Shown in pieces: positions 1-9,097 of a stretch of DNA of 64,000 nucleotides. This stretch comes from Flavobacterium piscisymbiosum (GTDB taxonomy: Bacteria; Bacteroidota; Bacteroidia; Flavobacteriales; Flavobacteriaceae): assembly GCF_020905295.1 (NCBI RefSeq), contig NZ_JAJJMM010000001.1:3038001-3102000 (forward strand), in the 5' to 3' direction. The position numbers and the translations under genes were made by a program. Numbering within the stretch: the stretch's first letter is position 1; every line of letters begins with the position of its first letter. The notes under the pieces are model-generated. The model did no database searches, was not told where the DNA came from, and saw only the letters and a program-made list of their open reading frames with translations.

Positions 1-343
1 CATTTATTTCTGTAATAATAATGAGCTTTTTATTGGCCATTTTAGAAACATCCTGCAACAATTGATTCTGATTGATTTCTATTTTTTTACTCCACTCTTG
101 TATCGTAGAATCTGAACTTTTTTGTTGTGCAATTTGACTTTTTGAAATAATTGATTTCGTTACATTCGCAGTTGCAATAAAAAAAAAGGCTTCTATTTCT
201 TCCTTTTCCGTTTTAGCAAAAGTTTCATTTTTTAGTGATGCTTCTATCGGATTATTTTTCTTGCACGACGTGATGCAAAGTAGAATTGTCAATAAAAAAA
301 TTAGTCTAAAAATTGTCGCTTTTAGTTGTTGCACTGCTATCAT
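1..343 (-). CDS. DUF4142-like lipoprotein, truncated by window edge
   Basis: The reading frame is open from an ATG at 343 to the left edge, giving the first 114 residues. The N-terminus is a lipoprotein signal: a hydrophobic stretch ending in a CITSC lipobox, followed by KK. The following helical part (EEIEAFFFIATANVTKSII, later VSKMANKKLI) resembles the helical DUF4142 family of exported bacterial proteins, in which acidic and alanine-rich helices precede a histidine-containing segment. That assignment is by eye. The C-terminal part lies outside the window, so completeness cannot be judged. It is probably anchored in the outer or inner membrane and faces the periplasm. Confidence 0.6.
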   Translation of the reverse strand, partial: MIAVQQLKATIFRLIFLLTILLCITSCKKNNPIEASLKNETFAKTEKEEIEAFFFIATANVTKSIISKSQIAQQKSSDSTIQEWSKKIEINQNQLLQDVSKMANKKLIIITEIN

Positions 344-500
344 TATTACTTCATAAAGTATTACATTACAAAGATGCTAACGAAACAAACATTTTACTTT
401 ACAGCATAAAAAAGAATCTTTATATAATTCCCATAATAGATTTATACGGGTCTTTTATCCTTTAATTTTCAAGGTTTTATTAATTAAAGTTTAAGGCAAA

Positions 501-538
501 AAAAAAGAAACCACAGTTCTTTTTGTGATTTCTTTTTT
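501..538 (-). terminator. Hairpin terminator, minus strand
   Basis: A stem of about nine base pairs (GAAATCACA / TGTGGTTTC, with one G-U pair as minus-strand RNA) is followed on the minus strand by a T-rich run. It could end transcripts coming from the histidine kinase after they cross the repeat region at 591-957. Confidence 0.5.
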
Positions 539-590
539 CTGTTTAGTATTAATTTAGATGTGATTTCTTTTCTTACAGATTTTTTCCTGG

Positions 591-780
591 TTTACAGTCT
601 CGGTCTCAGTTTGCAGTCTCAGTTTGCAGTCTCAGTTTGCAGTCTCATTTTGCAGTCTCAGTTTACAGTCTAAGTTTACAGTCTAAGTTTACAGTCTCAG
701 TTTACAGTCTAAGTCTCAGTCTTCGGTCTCAGTCTTCGGTCTCGATTTGCAGTCTCAGTTTGCAGTCTCAGTGTTCAGTC
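591..780. repeat. 13-bp tandem repeat array
   Basis: About a dozen imperfect copies of the 13-mer GCAGTCTCAGTTT, with variants using TTACAG, TCTAAG and TTCGG. The unit resembles the reverse complement of the 37-bp repeat at 828-957, so the two arrays can pair as a long imperfect stem. No gene is visible in 344-960 apart from this and the hairpin at 501-538. Confidence 0.85.
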
Positions 781-827
781 AGTATTCAGTGTTTTAGTTG
801 GCAGTTTTAGTTTTCAGTTTTGCATTC

Positions 828-957
828 ACTGTAAACTGCGACTGTGACTGTAAACTTTTTTAAAACTGTAAACTGCGACTGTGACTGCAGACTTTTTAAG
901 AACTGCAAACTGCGACTGTGACTGCAGATTTTTTTAAGAACTGTAAACTGTGACTGA
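828..957. repeat. 37-bp tandem repeat, four copies
   Basis: The core ACTGTAAACTGCGACTGTG starts at 828, 865, 902 and 940, giving a period of 37-38 bp. Copies differ by a few bases and are separated by T-rich spacers. The array ends right at the stop codon of the histidine kinase (961). The CTGCAAACTG words are the complement of the CAGTTTGCAG words in the array at 591-780. Confidence 0.85.
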
Positions 958-960
958 AAA

Positions 961-2745
961 CTATTCCGGCAGAAACACTGTAAAAACAGATCCTTTATTA
1001 GGAGTACTGTCGGCTATGATGTGACCTTTGTGGTTGTCGACAATTTTTTTGCAAATGGCAAGGCCAATTCCGGTTCCGGGATAATCTGTTTTAGAATGCA
1101 AACGCTGGAACAAAACAAAAATAGTTTCCTTAAACTGAGGATCAAATCCCATTCCGTTATCGGTGAAAGTTATTTTATGGAATTTTTTAATATTAGGTTC
1201 TAATAAATCAGGATAATCGGCAGAGTTTACTTTTTCGCTTTCGATCTTGATTTCAGGCGCGATATCAGGCTGACTGTATTTTAATGAATTCCCGATAAGG
1301 TTTATAAAAAGCTGTTCGATTTGGTATGGAATAACAGCCAGTTTAGGCAATTTCGAAACTGTAATAACGGCATGTTTTTCCTCGATGATTTCAGCCAATT
1401 CAGATTCGGCATTTTCCAGCAGTTCGTTTAAGCTTAATTTTATAAATTCTTTTTTGGTAGTATTGGTTCTTGAGAATAAAAGTAAATCGTCTATTAAAAC
1501 TCGCATTCTTTTGGCCGAAACTTCGATTTTAGAAATGTAACCTTTTGCACTTTCTGACATAACAGCTTTATCAGCTTCTGGGATTCGCGAAACAAAAGTT
1601 TGAATTTTTCTTAAAGGTTCCTGCAAATCATGACTCGCAACATGGTTAAAAGAAGCCAGTTCTTTATTGCTTTTTTCCAGTTCTCTGTTACGTTCCTGAA
1701 GTTCGATATTTAATAGATGTTCATCTGTAATATCAAAATTGATTCCCAATAAAATTTTACTTCCCTGTTGATCGGTCAATAATTTTCCGGTAGATTTAAA
1801 ATATCTTATTTCGTAATCCGGTCTTGTAATTTTATAGTATACAAAAGGCAATTGTTTTTTCTCTACAATACCTTCCATCGATTTTGCTACAGTTTCTTTG
1901 TCATCAGGATGTACAAATTCCAGGAAAGTTGCTCTTTCAGGAACAAAGGCATTAGGTTCAAAACCCAATAAACGAAACTGATTGTCTGAGTAATCTATTT
2001 TATTAGAATCCAGATCCCATTGCCAGGTACTGAATTTACCAATACTTTCAGATTCGGCCATTAGTCCGCTTGAGATCAAAAGTTTTTTATTGTAAATTTT
2101 CAAACGTTCAAAGTCACGACTAATTTGTCTGTAAGCCAATAAAATAAAACTTAGCGCTACAAGAAATAAAGAAATAGAAAATAGAGGACTTAATGAGATT
2201 TCGGCAGCATAAATTTTAAGTCTTTTTGCCAGATAATTTTTCTCGATGTCGTTCATTTCGTCTACCTGAAAACGAATGTTTTCCATCAGGATTCGACCGC
2301 CAAACATATGATTATCGAGTTTTCTCTTATCATATGTTTTGGGATCGCTGTATTTTAGACAATTTTCGAAAGAAACAAAACGCTGAATAATTAATTTGAA
2401 TAATTTTTCAAGATTTTTTTGCTGCTTCGGATTGTCAGCAGTAAGTTTTTTTAGAGTAATAAATGACGTATTTACTTTATCGCGTGAGTAAATATAAGGT
2501 GTTAGAAATCGGGCATTTCGTGTTATAATATAGCCACGCTGCCCGGTTTCGGCATCCTTAATTGCCGACATTAATCGCTCTAATTGAATGTTTATTTCAT
2601 ACGTATGCATTACCACTTTGCTGGATTCATCTAAATCCCGATTGTGCTTGTAAGCAATAGAAGAAAGAAATAACAGAATGAAAACCGCGATTACAAAAAT
2701 AACTCTCAATGAGTTTGAAGAATTAAAATTTGGTATCCATTTCAT
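961..2745 (-). CDS. CHASE3-PAS sensor histidine kinase
   Basis: A 594-residue membrane sensor kinase. The order is: an N-terminal membrane helix (about 13-32), an extracytoplasmic CHASE3 domain (about 38-180, with the typical AETGQRGYIIT segment), a second membrane helix (about 184-203), a PAS_3-type PAS domain (about 235-345), a short coiled coil, HisKA with the phosphoacceptor His372 in ASHDLQEPLRKI, and HATPase_c with N-box NLIGNSLKYS and G-box GTGIGLAICKKI. It has no receiver domain. It lies 10 bp downstream of a single-domain response regulator and in the same operon as an AraC protein, so it most likely phosphorylates that regulator. The input signal is unknown. Confidence 0.95.
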   Translation of the reverse strand: MKWIPNFNSSNSLRVIFVIAVFILLFLSSIAYKHNRDLDESSKVVMHTYEINIQLERLMSAIKDAETGQRGYIITRNARFLTPYIYSRDKVNTSFITLKKLTADNPKQQKNLEKLFKLIIQRFVSFENCLKYSDPKTYDKRKLDNHMFGGRILMENIRFQVDEMNDIEKNYLAKRLKIYAAEISLSPLFSISLFLVALSFILLAYRQISRDFERLKIYNKKLLISSGLMAESESIGKFSTWQWDLDSNKIDYSDNQFRLLGFEPNAFVPERATFLEFVHPDDKETVAKSMEGIVEKKQLPFVYYKITRPDYEIRYFKSTGKLLTDQQGSKILLGINFDITDEHLLNIELQERNRELEKSNKELASFNHVASHDLQEPLRKIQTFVSRIPEADKAVMSESAKGYISKIEVSAKRMRVLIDDLLLFSRTNTTKKEFIKLSLNELLENAESELAEIIEEKHAVITVSKLPKLAVIPYQIEQLFINLIGNSLKYSQPDIAPEIKIESEKVNSADYPDLLEPNIKKFHKITFTDNGMGFDPQFKETIFVLFQRLHSKTDYPGTGIGLAICKKIVDNHKGHIIADSTPNKGSVFTVFLPE

Positions 2746-2755
2746 TGGTATGCTA

Positions 2756-3205
2756 TTATTTTAGTCGAAGCAGGAAGTTATCACGGTTTAAACCTGATGT
2801 ATGATAATGCCAGTTTACTGTCACGACTTCATTAATTATTTTTTTAAGCGTATTAAAATCGCTTGGTTTTTTGATATAAATATTCGCTCCCTGAATAAAG
2901 GTGTCTTCTATGTCTTCTTCGGATGACGAAGTAGAATAAATGGCAATAATAATATTTTTAAGATGTTCTGTTTTTTTTATTTCGATCAAACATTCTTTAC
3001 CAGTTTTTTTAGGCATGTTCAAATCCAGAAATAAAATATCAGGTAATTTGGTTTCAGGATCCATCAAATGATCCATCAACTGCATTCCGTCATGAACAAA
3101 ATCAACTTTTGTCTGAATTTTTATTTCTTCAAAAGCATCCTTAAAAAAAAGACGATCATCTTCATCATCATCAGCCAATAAAATGTATAATGCGTTTTTT
3201 TGCAT
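2756..3205 (-). CDS. Single-domain response regulator
   Basis: A 149-residue CheY-like receiver with no output domain. The acidic pocket is in LLADDDEDD near the start, the phosphoacceptor is Asp61 in LFLDLNMPKKTG, the conserved Ser/Thr position is in YSTSSS and the lysine is in IKKPSD. This long-insert, Rcp1-like receiver type is common in Bacteroidota beside PAS-containing kinases and usually works by protein-protein contact. It is the middle gene of AraC - regulator - kinase, with 21 bp before it and 10 bp after it, so it is the likely partner of the kinase at 961-2745. Confidence 0.94.
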   Translation of the reverse strand: MQKNALYILLADDDEDDRLFFKDAFEEIKIQTKVDFVHDGMQLMDHLMDPETKLPDILFLDLNMPKKTGKECLIEIKKTEHLKNIIIAIYSTSSSEEDIEDTFIQGANIYIKKPSDFNTLKKIINEVVTVNWHYHTSGLNRDNFLLRLK

Positions 3206-3226
3206 TTTAGTATGGTATTATGGGTT

Positions 3227-3778
3227 TTATTTTAAATTTTCTCTACGTTTCTTAATGATTCTCTGAAAAGCCGATGGCGTAATTCCCGTCGTATTTTTAA
3301 ACTGTGTACTCAAATGGGCAACACTCGAGTAGTTTAGTAAAAAAGCAATTTCGGTCAAACTCATTTCATTAATAATAATTAATTGTTTGGCTCTTTCAAT
3401 TTTTTGTAAAATGATAAAGTTTTCAATAGAAGAGTATGTCACTTCTGAGAAAACATTAGACAAGTAACCGTAACTGTGATTTAATTTCTCTGCTAAAAAC
3501 ACAGAACTTTTATAATTATTGCTGTCTTCCATAAAAACAAGCTCAATTATAGCATCCTTTATTTTTTGAACAAGAACACTTTTCTGATTTTCGACCACTT
3601 CAAAACCACACGGCAACAAATTATTTTTTAAAGATTCGAGAGCATCTGCATCAAGATTGTCCGCAATTTCAATTTCGCCAAATCCCAGAGTTGTAAAATT
3701 TATGTTATTTTGTTCCAGGTTTTGTTTCAAAAAAAGCGAGCAAATGGTGTTTATGTCGAACTTTATAAATAGTTTCAT
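3227..3778 (-). CDS. AraC-family regulator with small N-terminal alpha/beta domain
   Basis: 183 residues. The C-terminal half (about 85-180) is an AraC-type double helix-turn-helix, with LSEIAFLLNYSS-like and STQFKNTTGITPSAFQ segments. The N-terminal 65 residues (KLFIKFDINTIC, then GEIEIADNLDADALESLKNNL) do not look like a cupin. They resemble the ferredoxin-like domain of a short AraC subfamily frequent in Bacteroidota. It is the first gene of an operon with the response regulator and histidine kinase, and CsbD and Dps genes lie upstream. A role in stress or redox response is plausible but inferred from context only. Confidence 0.9.
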   Translation of the reverse strand: MKLFIKFDINTICSLFLKQNLEQNNINFTTLGFGEIEIADNLDADALESLKNNLLPCGFEVVENQKSVLVQKIKDAIIELVFMEDSNNYKSSVFLAEKLNHSYGYLSNVFSEVTYSSIENFIILQKIERAKQLIIINEMSLTEIAFLLNYSSVAHLSTQFKNTTGITPSAFQRIIKKRRENLK

Positions 3779-3876
3779 TTTGTAGAAATTTGGTTAAAGA
3801 TAATTAATTTATTTTTGGTTATAGAGTTTAATGCTTGATAGCAGTTTAGAACATTGAAAAATTTAAATAAAATCCT

Positions 3877-3915
3877 CAAAAAAATACCGCCTAATATGTT
3901 GTACTAGACGGTATT
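3877..3915 (-). terminator. Terminator after csbD-like gene
   Basis: AATACCG...CGGTATT stem with additional internal pairing, followed on the minus strand by a run of seven T. It sits 20 bp after the CsbD stop, separating the stress gene from the AraC operon. Confidence 0.8.
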
Positions 3916-3935
3916 TGTAGTTGATTTATAACGAT

Positions 3936-4121
3936 TTACAAATCTGCAATAATTTTGCGGACTTCATCTTTTGTTTTTCCCAATTTTTGTTGAAGTTTTC
4001 CGTACATTTCGTCTTCTTTACCTTCATCATACAACAAATCGTCATCTGTAAGATCTGCATATTGTTGTTTCAATTTTCCTTTCAACTCGTTCCAGTTTCC
4101 TTTTATCTCTGTAGTATTCAT
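3936..4121 (-). CDS. CsbD family stress protein
   Basis: A 61-residue hydrophilic protein matching the CsbD family along its length: [19 protein letters not shown], then YADLTDDDL and a lysine-rich helical end. CsbD proteins are small, abundant general-stress proteins whose biochemical role is unknown. The family is usually 55-70 residues, so this is full length. It is followed by a strong terminator and preceded by the Dps gene on the same strand, which fits a stationary-phase or general-stress cluster. Confidence 0.93.
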   Translation of the reverse strand: MNTTEIKGNWNELKGKLKQQYADLTDDDLLYDEGKEDEMYGKLQQKLGKTKDEVRKIIADL

Positions 4122-4229
4122 GATATTTTTTTTTATGTATTTATAATATTGTAAATTTCCTTATTCTGTTTTGCTTTGTCGTTATATGAATTTTGCAAAC
4201 CGTTTCATAATTCACATTTTCGTACTTTT

Positions 4230-4703
4230 CTATACCTGATAGCGGCGTAAAACCCACGCCATTTTTTCGTGTTGTTGCAATAAACCTGTTACAAAATCTG
4301 CAGAACCTATATCATTATTATCGTCTTCAAAAGCCGGAATATAATCTCTGAACTCCGTAACCAGTTGCTCGTGATTTTCTAAAAGTTCCTCAAGCATATG
4401 TTTTTGCGAAGCGTATTCTTTAGGAGATTCTTTTAAAGTCGAATTATCGATAAACTCCTTCATTGTACCAATTGTTTTTTCTCCCAACTGACTAATGCGT
4501 TCTGCAACTTCATCAATATTAGCTTCCAGAATTCGGTATTGTTCCTCAAACAATTTATGCAGCTCCATAAAACTATTTCCTGAAATATTCCAATGAAATT
4601 TTCTTGTTTTCACATACAGCGTCATTTCATTAGATAAAATAGTGGCTAATATAGAAGTACTTTTCTTTAAGTTTTTTGGCGTAATTCCGATATGTGGAGT
4701 CAT
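4230..4703 (-). CDS. dps: Dps family DNA-protection ferritin
   Basis: 157 residues with the Dps fold. The ferroxidase ligands lie in KFHWNISGNSFMELHKLF and in the following helix EANIDEVAERI, which supplies the acidic residues. Dps dodecamers oxidise and store iron using peroxide and can bind DNA, protecting cells in stationary phase. The length is normal for the family. It is adjacent to the CsbD gene on the same strand (108 bp gap), and the catalase gene lies about 5 kb away, but no shared operator was identified. Confidence 0.93.
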   Translation of the reverse strand: MTPHIGITPKNLKKSTSILATILSNEMTLYVKTRKFHWNISGNSFMELHKLFEEQYRILEANIDEVAERISQLGEKTIGTMKEFIDNSTLKESPKEYASQKHMLEELLENHEQLVTEFRDYIPAFEDDNNDIGSADFVTGLLQQHEKMAWVLRRYQV

Positions 4704-4808
4704 AATTGGTTGATTTAAGGTTCTTTATCAAAAATAGAAAAGAAGCCTTTCTGTTTTCTTACATAATTTATTGAAGATGTTACATGAATTCAATGTTGCG
4801 GTAACACG

Positions 4809-4834
4809 TTTGTAATTCTAAAAGTGTAGTTTTG
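4809..4834 (+). promoter_or_regulatory. Probable promoter of the OmpA-family gene
   Basis: A -7 element TAGTTTTG (4827-4834) fits the Bacteroidota consensus TAnnTTTG. A TTTG at 4809-4812 lies only 14 bp upstream, shorter than the usual 17-23, so the -33 element is uncertain. The start codon is 32 bp downstream. Confidence 0.45.
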
Positions 4835-4865
4835 CCCCCGAATTTATCTAAAAAACCAAATTTTA

Positions 4866-7049
4866 ATGAAAAAAACTTTACTTAGTTTATTACTTATTAC
4901 CATTACTTTTTCGGCCAAAGCCCAATCTTATTTAGGATATACGCATGATAATTATGCAGGTATTCAAAGTGTACTTTTCAATCCGGCTTCTATTGCCGAT
5001 TCGCGTTTTAAAACAGATATCAATATCTTTTCTGTTAGCGGATCTGTTGCAAATGATTTGTACGGAGTAAATATTTTCGATACCTATAAAAAAGGGTACG
5101 ATTTTGATAGTCAGTCTAAAATGACTCCAAAAAATAATAACAATGGTCTTGCTAATTTCGATATCATGGGGCCGTCATTTATGTTTAATATTGCTCCCAA
5201 ACATACCGTTGCGGTATTTACAAGAGCAAGATCAGTTAGCAACGTAAGGAACATTAACGGAAATCTTGTAGATCAGGTAAAAGATGGTTTGGATAAAGCA
5301 AGCGATTTTAATTTTAATGCAGGAAACGCCAATGGCGCTTCGAATACCTGGGCAGAACTCGGACTTTCTTACGCAGCAGTTTTATACCAAAAAGACCAAC
5401 ACTTTTTAAAAGGAGGTTTAACTGCCAAATATTTGCAAGGTGGTGTAAACGGATATGTAAAAGGCAATAATGTAAATGTTGCTTATAACGAAAATACAGT
5501 AAATCCTGAGCAGGGAACTCTTGTATCAAGCGGACAAATTTCTGTGGGTACAAGCCAGGATTTTGAAGCGAACGAAGATTATAAATTTGACTCGAATGCA
5601 AACGGATTCGGCTTTGATTTTGGATTGGTGTACGAATGGAGACCAGATTATGATCAATATGATTTGAGCAGAGCAAAACCGGCAGATAATAATTTTAGAG
5701 ATTTAAATAAATACAAAGTACGTTTCGGATTATCGGTTACTGATATTGGATCAATCAATTACAAAAATGGAAGACAGGATACTTATAATGTAAACGGTAC
5801 CATTACGCAGGAAATGATTGATGATGCAGATAATTTCTACGATTTCCTTAACGAACATTATACCAAAACATCTTCTAAAAAAGGAATGAAAACCAATTTA
5901 CCAACAGCGCTTCATGCTGATGTAGACTGGAATATATACCAAAAATTCTATTTGAATCTTAACGGAGATATCAATATGGTATCTGCCGATAAAATCAATG
6001 GTTACGGAATCGCTGATCGTGTAACCCTTACACCTCGTTACGAAAGCAGATGGTTCAGTTTTTATGTACCAATGACGTATATGGAGTACAGCGGAATGCA
6101 GGTAGGTTCAGGATTAAGAGTAGGAGCATTCTTTATTGGTTCAGGTTCTATTTTGACCAATTTAGTTTCGAAAGAATCAAAAGCAGCTGATTTTCACCTT
6201 GGGATAAAAATTCCGGTTTATGAGAAGAAATTCAAAGACACAGACGAAGATGGAGTAATCGACAAAGAAGATGCCTGCAGAAAAGTAGCTGGCCCGGCAG
6301 AAAATAAAGGTTGTCCTTGGCCGGATACAGATAAAGATGGCGTTTTTGATAAAGATGATGCTTGTCCGGATGTAAAAGGCCCGGCAGAAAATAAAGGCTG
6401 CCCTTGGAAAGATACAGACGGAGATACACTTTTAGATAATGTAGATGCTTGTCCTGCAATTGCAGGTCCTGTAGAAAACAAAGGTTGTCCTTGGCCGGAT
6501 ACTGACGGAGACGGCGTTCTGGACAAAGACGATGCGTGCCCAACAGTTGCCGGTTTAGCAGAAAATAAAGGTTGTCCGGTTTTGGATGCTGACAAAGACG
6601 GTGTTCCGGATAATGTAGATGATTGCCCTTTAATTGCTGGTCCTGCTGAAAATAAAGGTTGTCCTAAAGTGACTAAAGCGACTTTAGAAAAATTAAAAGT
6701 AGAAGCTAAATCGATCTTTTTCGTTACCGGAAAAGCAACGTTAAGCGATGCGAAAAAAGGCGTAACTTCAGGAAGGTTAGGCGCTATCAAAGAAATCCTG
6801 AAAAATTATCCTAATGCTAAATTCGCTATTAACGGACATACTGATAATGTTGGAAATGCAGCGGCAAACCAGAAATTGTCTGAAGCAAGAGCAAAAGTAG
6901 TAATGGATGCTCTGATTGCAAAAGGAGTTAATCCTGATAATTTGAGTTCTCAGGGATTTGGTGCTACAAAACCTGTTGCAACAAATAAAACAGCTGCAGG
7001 AAGAGCAGAAAACAGAAGAACAGAAATTGTTTACTTAGGTAATTTATAA
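4866..7049 (+). CDS. DUF5723/OmpA-family outer membrane protein with TSP3 repeats
   Basis: 727 residues. A signal peptide ends near AKAQS. Residues about 20-450 form the DUF5723-type beta-barrel-like region of Bacteroidota (SYLGYTHDNYAGIQSVLFNPA). Residues about 458-600 hold five thrombospondin type 3 calcium-binding repeats (D-x-D-x-DG, then ENKGCPW). The last 110 residues are an OmpA C-terminal peptidoglycan-binding domain with NGHTDNVG and LSEARAKVV. It probably tethers the outer membrane to the cell wall. The TSP3 DNA itself forms an 81-bp-like repeat (6239-6664), which creates long spurious reading frames on the opposite strand. It is monocistronic, with its own terminator. Confidence 0.93.
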   Translation: MKKTLLSLLLITITFSAKAQSYLGYTHDNYAGIQSVLFNPASIADSRFKTDINIFSVSGSVANDLYGVNIFDTYKKGYDFDSQSKMTPKNNNNGLANFDIMGPSFMFNIAPKHTVAVFTRARSVSNVRNINGNLVDQVKDGLDKASDFNFNAGNANGASNTWAELGLSYAAVLYQKDQHFLKGGLTAKYLQGGVNGYVKGNNVNVAYNENTVNPEQGTLVSSGQISVGTSQDFEANEDYKFDSNANGFGFDFGLVYEWRPDYDQYDLSRAKPADNNFRDLNKYKVRFGLSVTDIGSINYKNGRQDTYNVNGTITQEMIDDADNFYDFLNEHYTKTSSKKGMKTNLPTALHADVDWNIYQKFYLNLNGDINMVSADKINGYGIADRVTLTPRYESRWFSFYVPMTYMEYSGMQVGSGLRVGAFFIGSGSILTNLVSKESKAADFHLGIKIPVYEKKFKDTDEDGVIDKEDACRKVAGPAENKGCPWPDTDKDGVFDKDDACPDVKGPAENKGCPWKDTDGDTLLDNVDACPAIAGPVENKGCPWPDTDGDGVLDKDDACPTVAGLAENKGCPVLDADKDGVPDNVDDCPLIAGPAENKGCPKVTKATLEKLKVEAKSIFFVTGKATLSDAKKGVTSGRLGAIKEILKNYPNAKFAINGHTDNVGNAAANQKLSEARAKVVMDALIAKGVNPDNLSSQGFGATKPVATNKTAAGRAENRRTEIVYLGNL

Positions 7050-7070
7050 GCCTAAGCTGAATATAAAACC

Positions 7071-7102
7071 AAAAAGCCATTCGTAATTGAATGGCTTTTT
7101 TT
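7071..7102 (+). terminator. Terminator after OmpA-family gene
   Basis: AAAAGCCATTC - loop - GAATGGCTTTT stem followed by a T run, 22 bp after the stop codon. Confidence 0.9.
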
Positions 7103-7164
7103 ATTTTTGCGTACTTCTAAAAAAGAATCACTTTTGATGTATTAGAAGAACTAAAAAAACAAGA

Positions 7165-7992
7165 ATGACAACACAACAACTACACGAACAAATTCTTTTA
7201 AAAAAATCATTTTTATGCGTGGGGCTAGATCCTGATCTCACCAAAATCCCGCCTCATTTATTAGAAACCGAAGATCCTATTTTCGAATTCAATAAAGCTA
7301 TAATCGATGCAACGCATGATTTGGCTGTAGGTTATAAACCTAATACTGCTTTTTTTGAAGCGTACGGAATAAAAGGCTGGCTTTCATTGCAGAAAACGAT
7401 CAATTACATCAACGAGAATTTTCCTGAAATTTTCACCATTGCCGATGCAAAACGCGGTGATATCGGGAATACATCAAGCATGTATGCGAAAGCTTTTTTT
7501 GAAGATTTGAATTTTGATAGTGTAACTGTTGCGCCTTATATGGGTAAAGATTCGGTGGAGCCATTTTTGGCTTTCGAAAACAAACATACAATCATGTTAG
7601 CATTGACATCAAACGAAGGTGCTTTCGATTTTCAGACTTTAACTACCAACGGAAAAGAATTATACAAACAAGTTTTAGAGACTTCTAAAACATGGAAAAA
7701 CAGCCATAACTTAATGTATGTGGTTGGCGCGACAAAAGCAGAATATTTTGCTGATATCAGAAAAATTGTTCCGGATAGTTTTTTATTAGTTCCCGGAATT
7801 GGCGCTCAGGGCGGAAGTTTATCTGAAGTATGCAAATACGGAATGAATGATAAAGTTGGCTTATTAGTCAACTCAGCCAGAGCGATTATCTATGCCTCAA
7901 AAGGAACTGATTTTGCAGAAAAGGCGAGGGAAGAAGCTTTATCTGTTCAACAAGAAATGGAAGGGATTTTAAATTTGAAGTTTCAGGTTTAA
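7165..7992 (+). CDS. pyrF: Orotidine 5'-phosphate decarboxylase, type 2
   Basis: 275 residues. It decarboxylates OMP to UMP, the last step of de novo pyrimidine synthesis, in the cytoplasm. The family signature [20 protein letters not shown] carries the catalytic Asp/Lys network, and [11 protein letters not shown] and the phosphate-binding VPGIGAQGG segment are present. The length of about 270 and the motif form are those of the longer type 2 subfamily found in Bacteroidota, mycobacteria and others. The gene stands alone here, preceded by the OmpA terminator and followed by a repeat-rich spacer. Confidence 0.96.
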   Translation: MTTQQLHEQILLKKSFLCVGLDPDLTKIPPHLLETEDPIFEFNKAIIDATHDLAVGYKPNTAFFEAYGIKGWLSLQKTINYINENFPEIFTIADAKRGDIGNTSSMYAKAFFEDLNFDSVTVAPYMGKDSVEPFLAFENKHTIMLALTSNEGAFDFQTLTTNGKELYKQVLETSKTWKNSHNLMYVVGATKAEYFADIRKIVPDSFLLVPGIGAQGGSLSEVCKYGMNDKVGLLVNSARAIIYASKGTDFAEKAREEALSVQQEMEGILNLKFQV

Positions 7993-8010
7993 AGTTACTT
8001 TGAACATAAT

Positions 8011-8240
8011 TTTTTACCACAGAGTTACACAAAGTTTTTTCACAGAGTTACACTAAGAAGTTTTACCGCAAAGTTTCGTAAAGAATTTTTAATTGCTGTT
8101 TAATAATAAGTAGTCAAATTTCACAAAGCTTTGCGCATAGCTTTGTGAGCTTTTTTTCGATAGAAAATAATTTTCCGCAAGAGTATAAAACTTTGCGAAT
8201 CTCTGTGCAGAACTTTGTGTAACTCTGTGGTAGAAAAAAC
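8011..8240. repeat. Inverted CACAGAGTTACAC-type repeat block
   Basis: The left part (TACCACAGAGTTACACAAAG and relatives) is echoed in reverse complement at the right end (CTTTGTGTAACTCTGTGGTA), so the 230-bp spacer between pyrF and the binding-protein gene can form a long imperfect stem. Similar word families occur at 9098-9170, 31380-31600 and 52425-52510. Confidence 0.8.
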
Positions 8241-8276
8241 ACAATCCAACAACTTTAAACAAAATAAACCTGAAAC

Positions 8277-9077
8277 ATGAAACAATTCCTCGATCAGCTC
8301 GGTACTTTACATTCTTTTGAGAAAACTCCAAGAAGAATCATTTCGTTAGTACCATCTCAAACCGAATTGCTGTTTGATTTAGGTTTAGAAGAAAAGATCA
8401 TCGGGATCACTAAGTTTTGTGTACATCCGTATCATTTAAAATCGACTAAGAAGATAGTTGGCGGAACCAAGAAAATTCATTTCGAAAAGATAAAATTATT
8501 GCAGCCTGATATTATCATTTGCAATAAAGAAGAAAACACGCCCGAAATTGTAGAGCAATTAAGTACTATTTGTCCGGTGTGGGTAACGAATATTATTAGT
8601 ATAGAAGATAATTTCCAAATGATTTCAGATTTTGGTCAACTCTTCAATTGCAGAACCGAATCTCAAAAATGGAATGACAAACTGACTTTCGCTTTAAGCG
8701 ATTTCAAAAAATATATGGGAGATATTCCGGTACAAAAAGCAGCCTATTTTATCTGGAAAAATCCATTTATGGTGGCCGGAAAAGATACTTATATAAATGA
8801 GTTATTAAAACTAAATCATTTCTCGAATATCTACGAAGACAAAGGACGTTATCCTGAAATAGAACTCAAAAAAATGCGTATCGAAGGCGATCCTGATATT
8901 GTCTTTCTTTCATCAGAACCTTATCCTTTTAAAGAAGAAGACGCTTTCGAAATTGGACGTTTTACACATCATGCCAAAACAATCTTTGTCGATGGTGAAA
9001 TGTTCTCATGGCATGGAAGTAGATTATTAAAGGCTTTTCCATACTTTAAAATACTGCACGAAAGATTGAAGAATTAA
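8277..9077 (+). CDS. BtuF/TroA-like periplasmic-binding-fold protein
   Basis: 266 residues with the helical-backbone metal receptor fold. The N-terminal RIISLVPSQTELLFDLGLEEKIIGIT matches the start of ABC-type cobalamin/Fe-siderophore binding domains, and VFLSSEPYPFKEED with the final FSWHGSRL segment fits the C-terminal lobe. No signal peptide or lipobox is visible, unlike true periplasmic BtuF, and no ABC permease or ATPase is adjacent. It may be a cytoplasmic or orphan member. The start follows a purine-poor leader (AAACCTGAAACATG). A link to B12 supply for the mutase at 22088 is speculative. Confidence 0.85.
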   Translation: MKQFLDQLGTLHSFEKTPRRIISLVPSQTELLFDLGLEEKIIGITKFCVHPYHLKSTKKIVGGTKKIHFEKIKLLQPDIIICNKEENTPEIVEQLSTICPVWVTNIISIEDNFQMISDFGQLFNCRTESQKWNDKLTFALSDFKKYMGDIPVQKAAYFIWKNPFMVAGKDTYINELLKLNHFSNIYEDKGRYPEIELKKMRIEGDPDIVFLSSEPYPFKEEDAFEIGRFTHHAKTIFVDGEMFSWHGSRLLKAFPYFKILHERLKN

Positions 9078-9097
9078 TTTCAGATTTATTGGATTTA

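Noticed and set aside
591..957. CRISPR or coding repeat
   Set aside because: The units are too short and directly adjoining, with no spacers, and no frame stays open across the array.
6218..6790. 190-residue and 103-residue minus-strand reading frames opposite the OmpA-family gene
   Set aside because: They are antisense by-products of the TSP3 DNA repeats (PLFSAGPA-type repeats mirror ENKGCPW); the plus strand carries a complete known architecture.
8277..9077. Complete B12 or siderophore uptake operon
   Set aside because: There is no signal peptide on the binding protein and no permease, ATPase or TonB receptor nearby.
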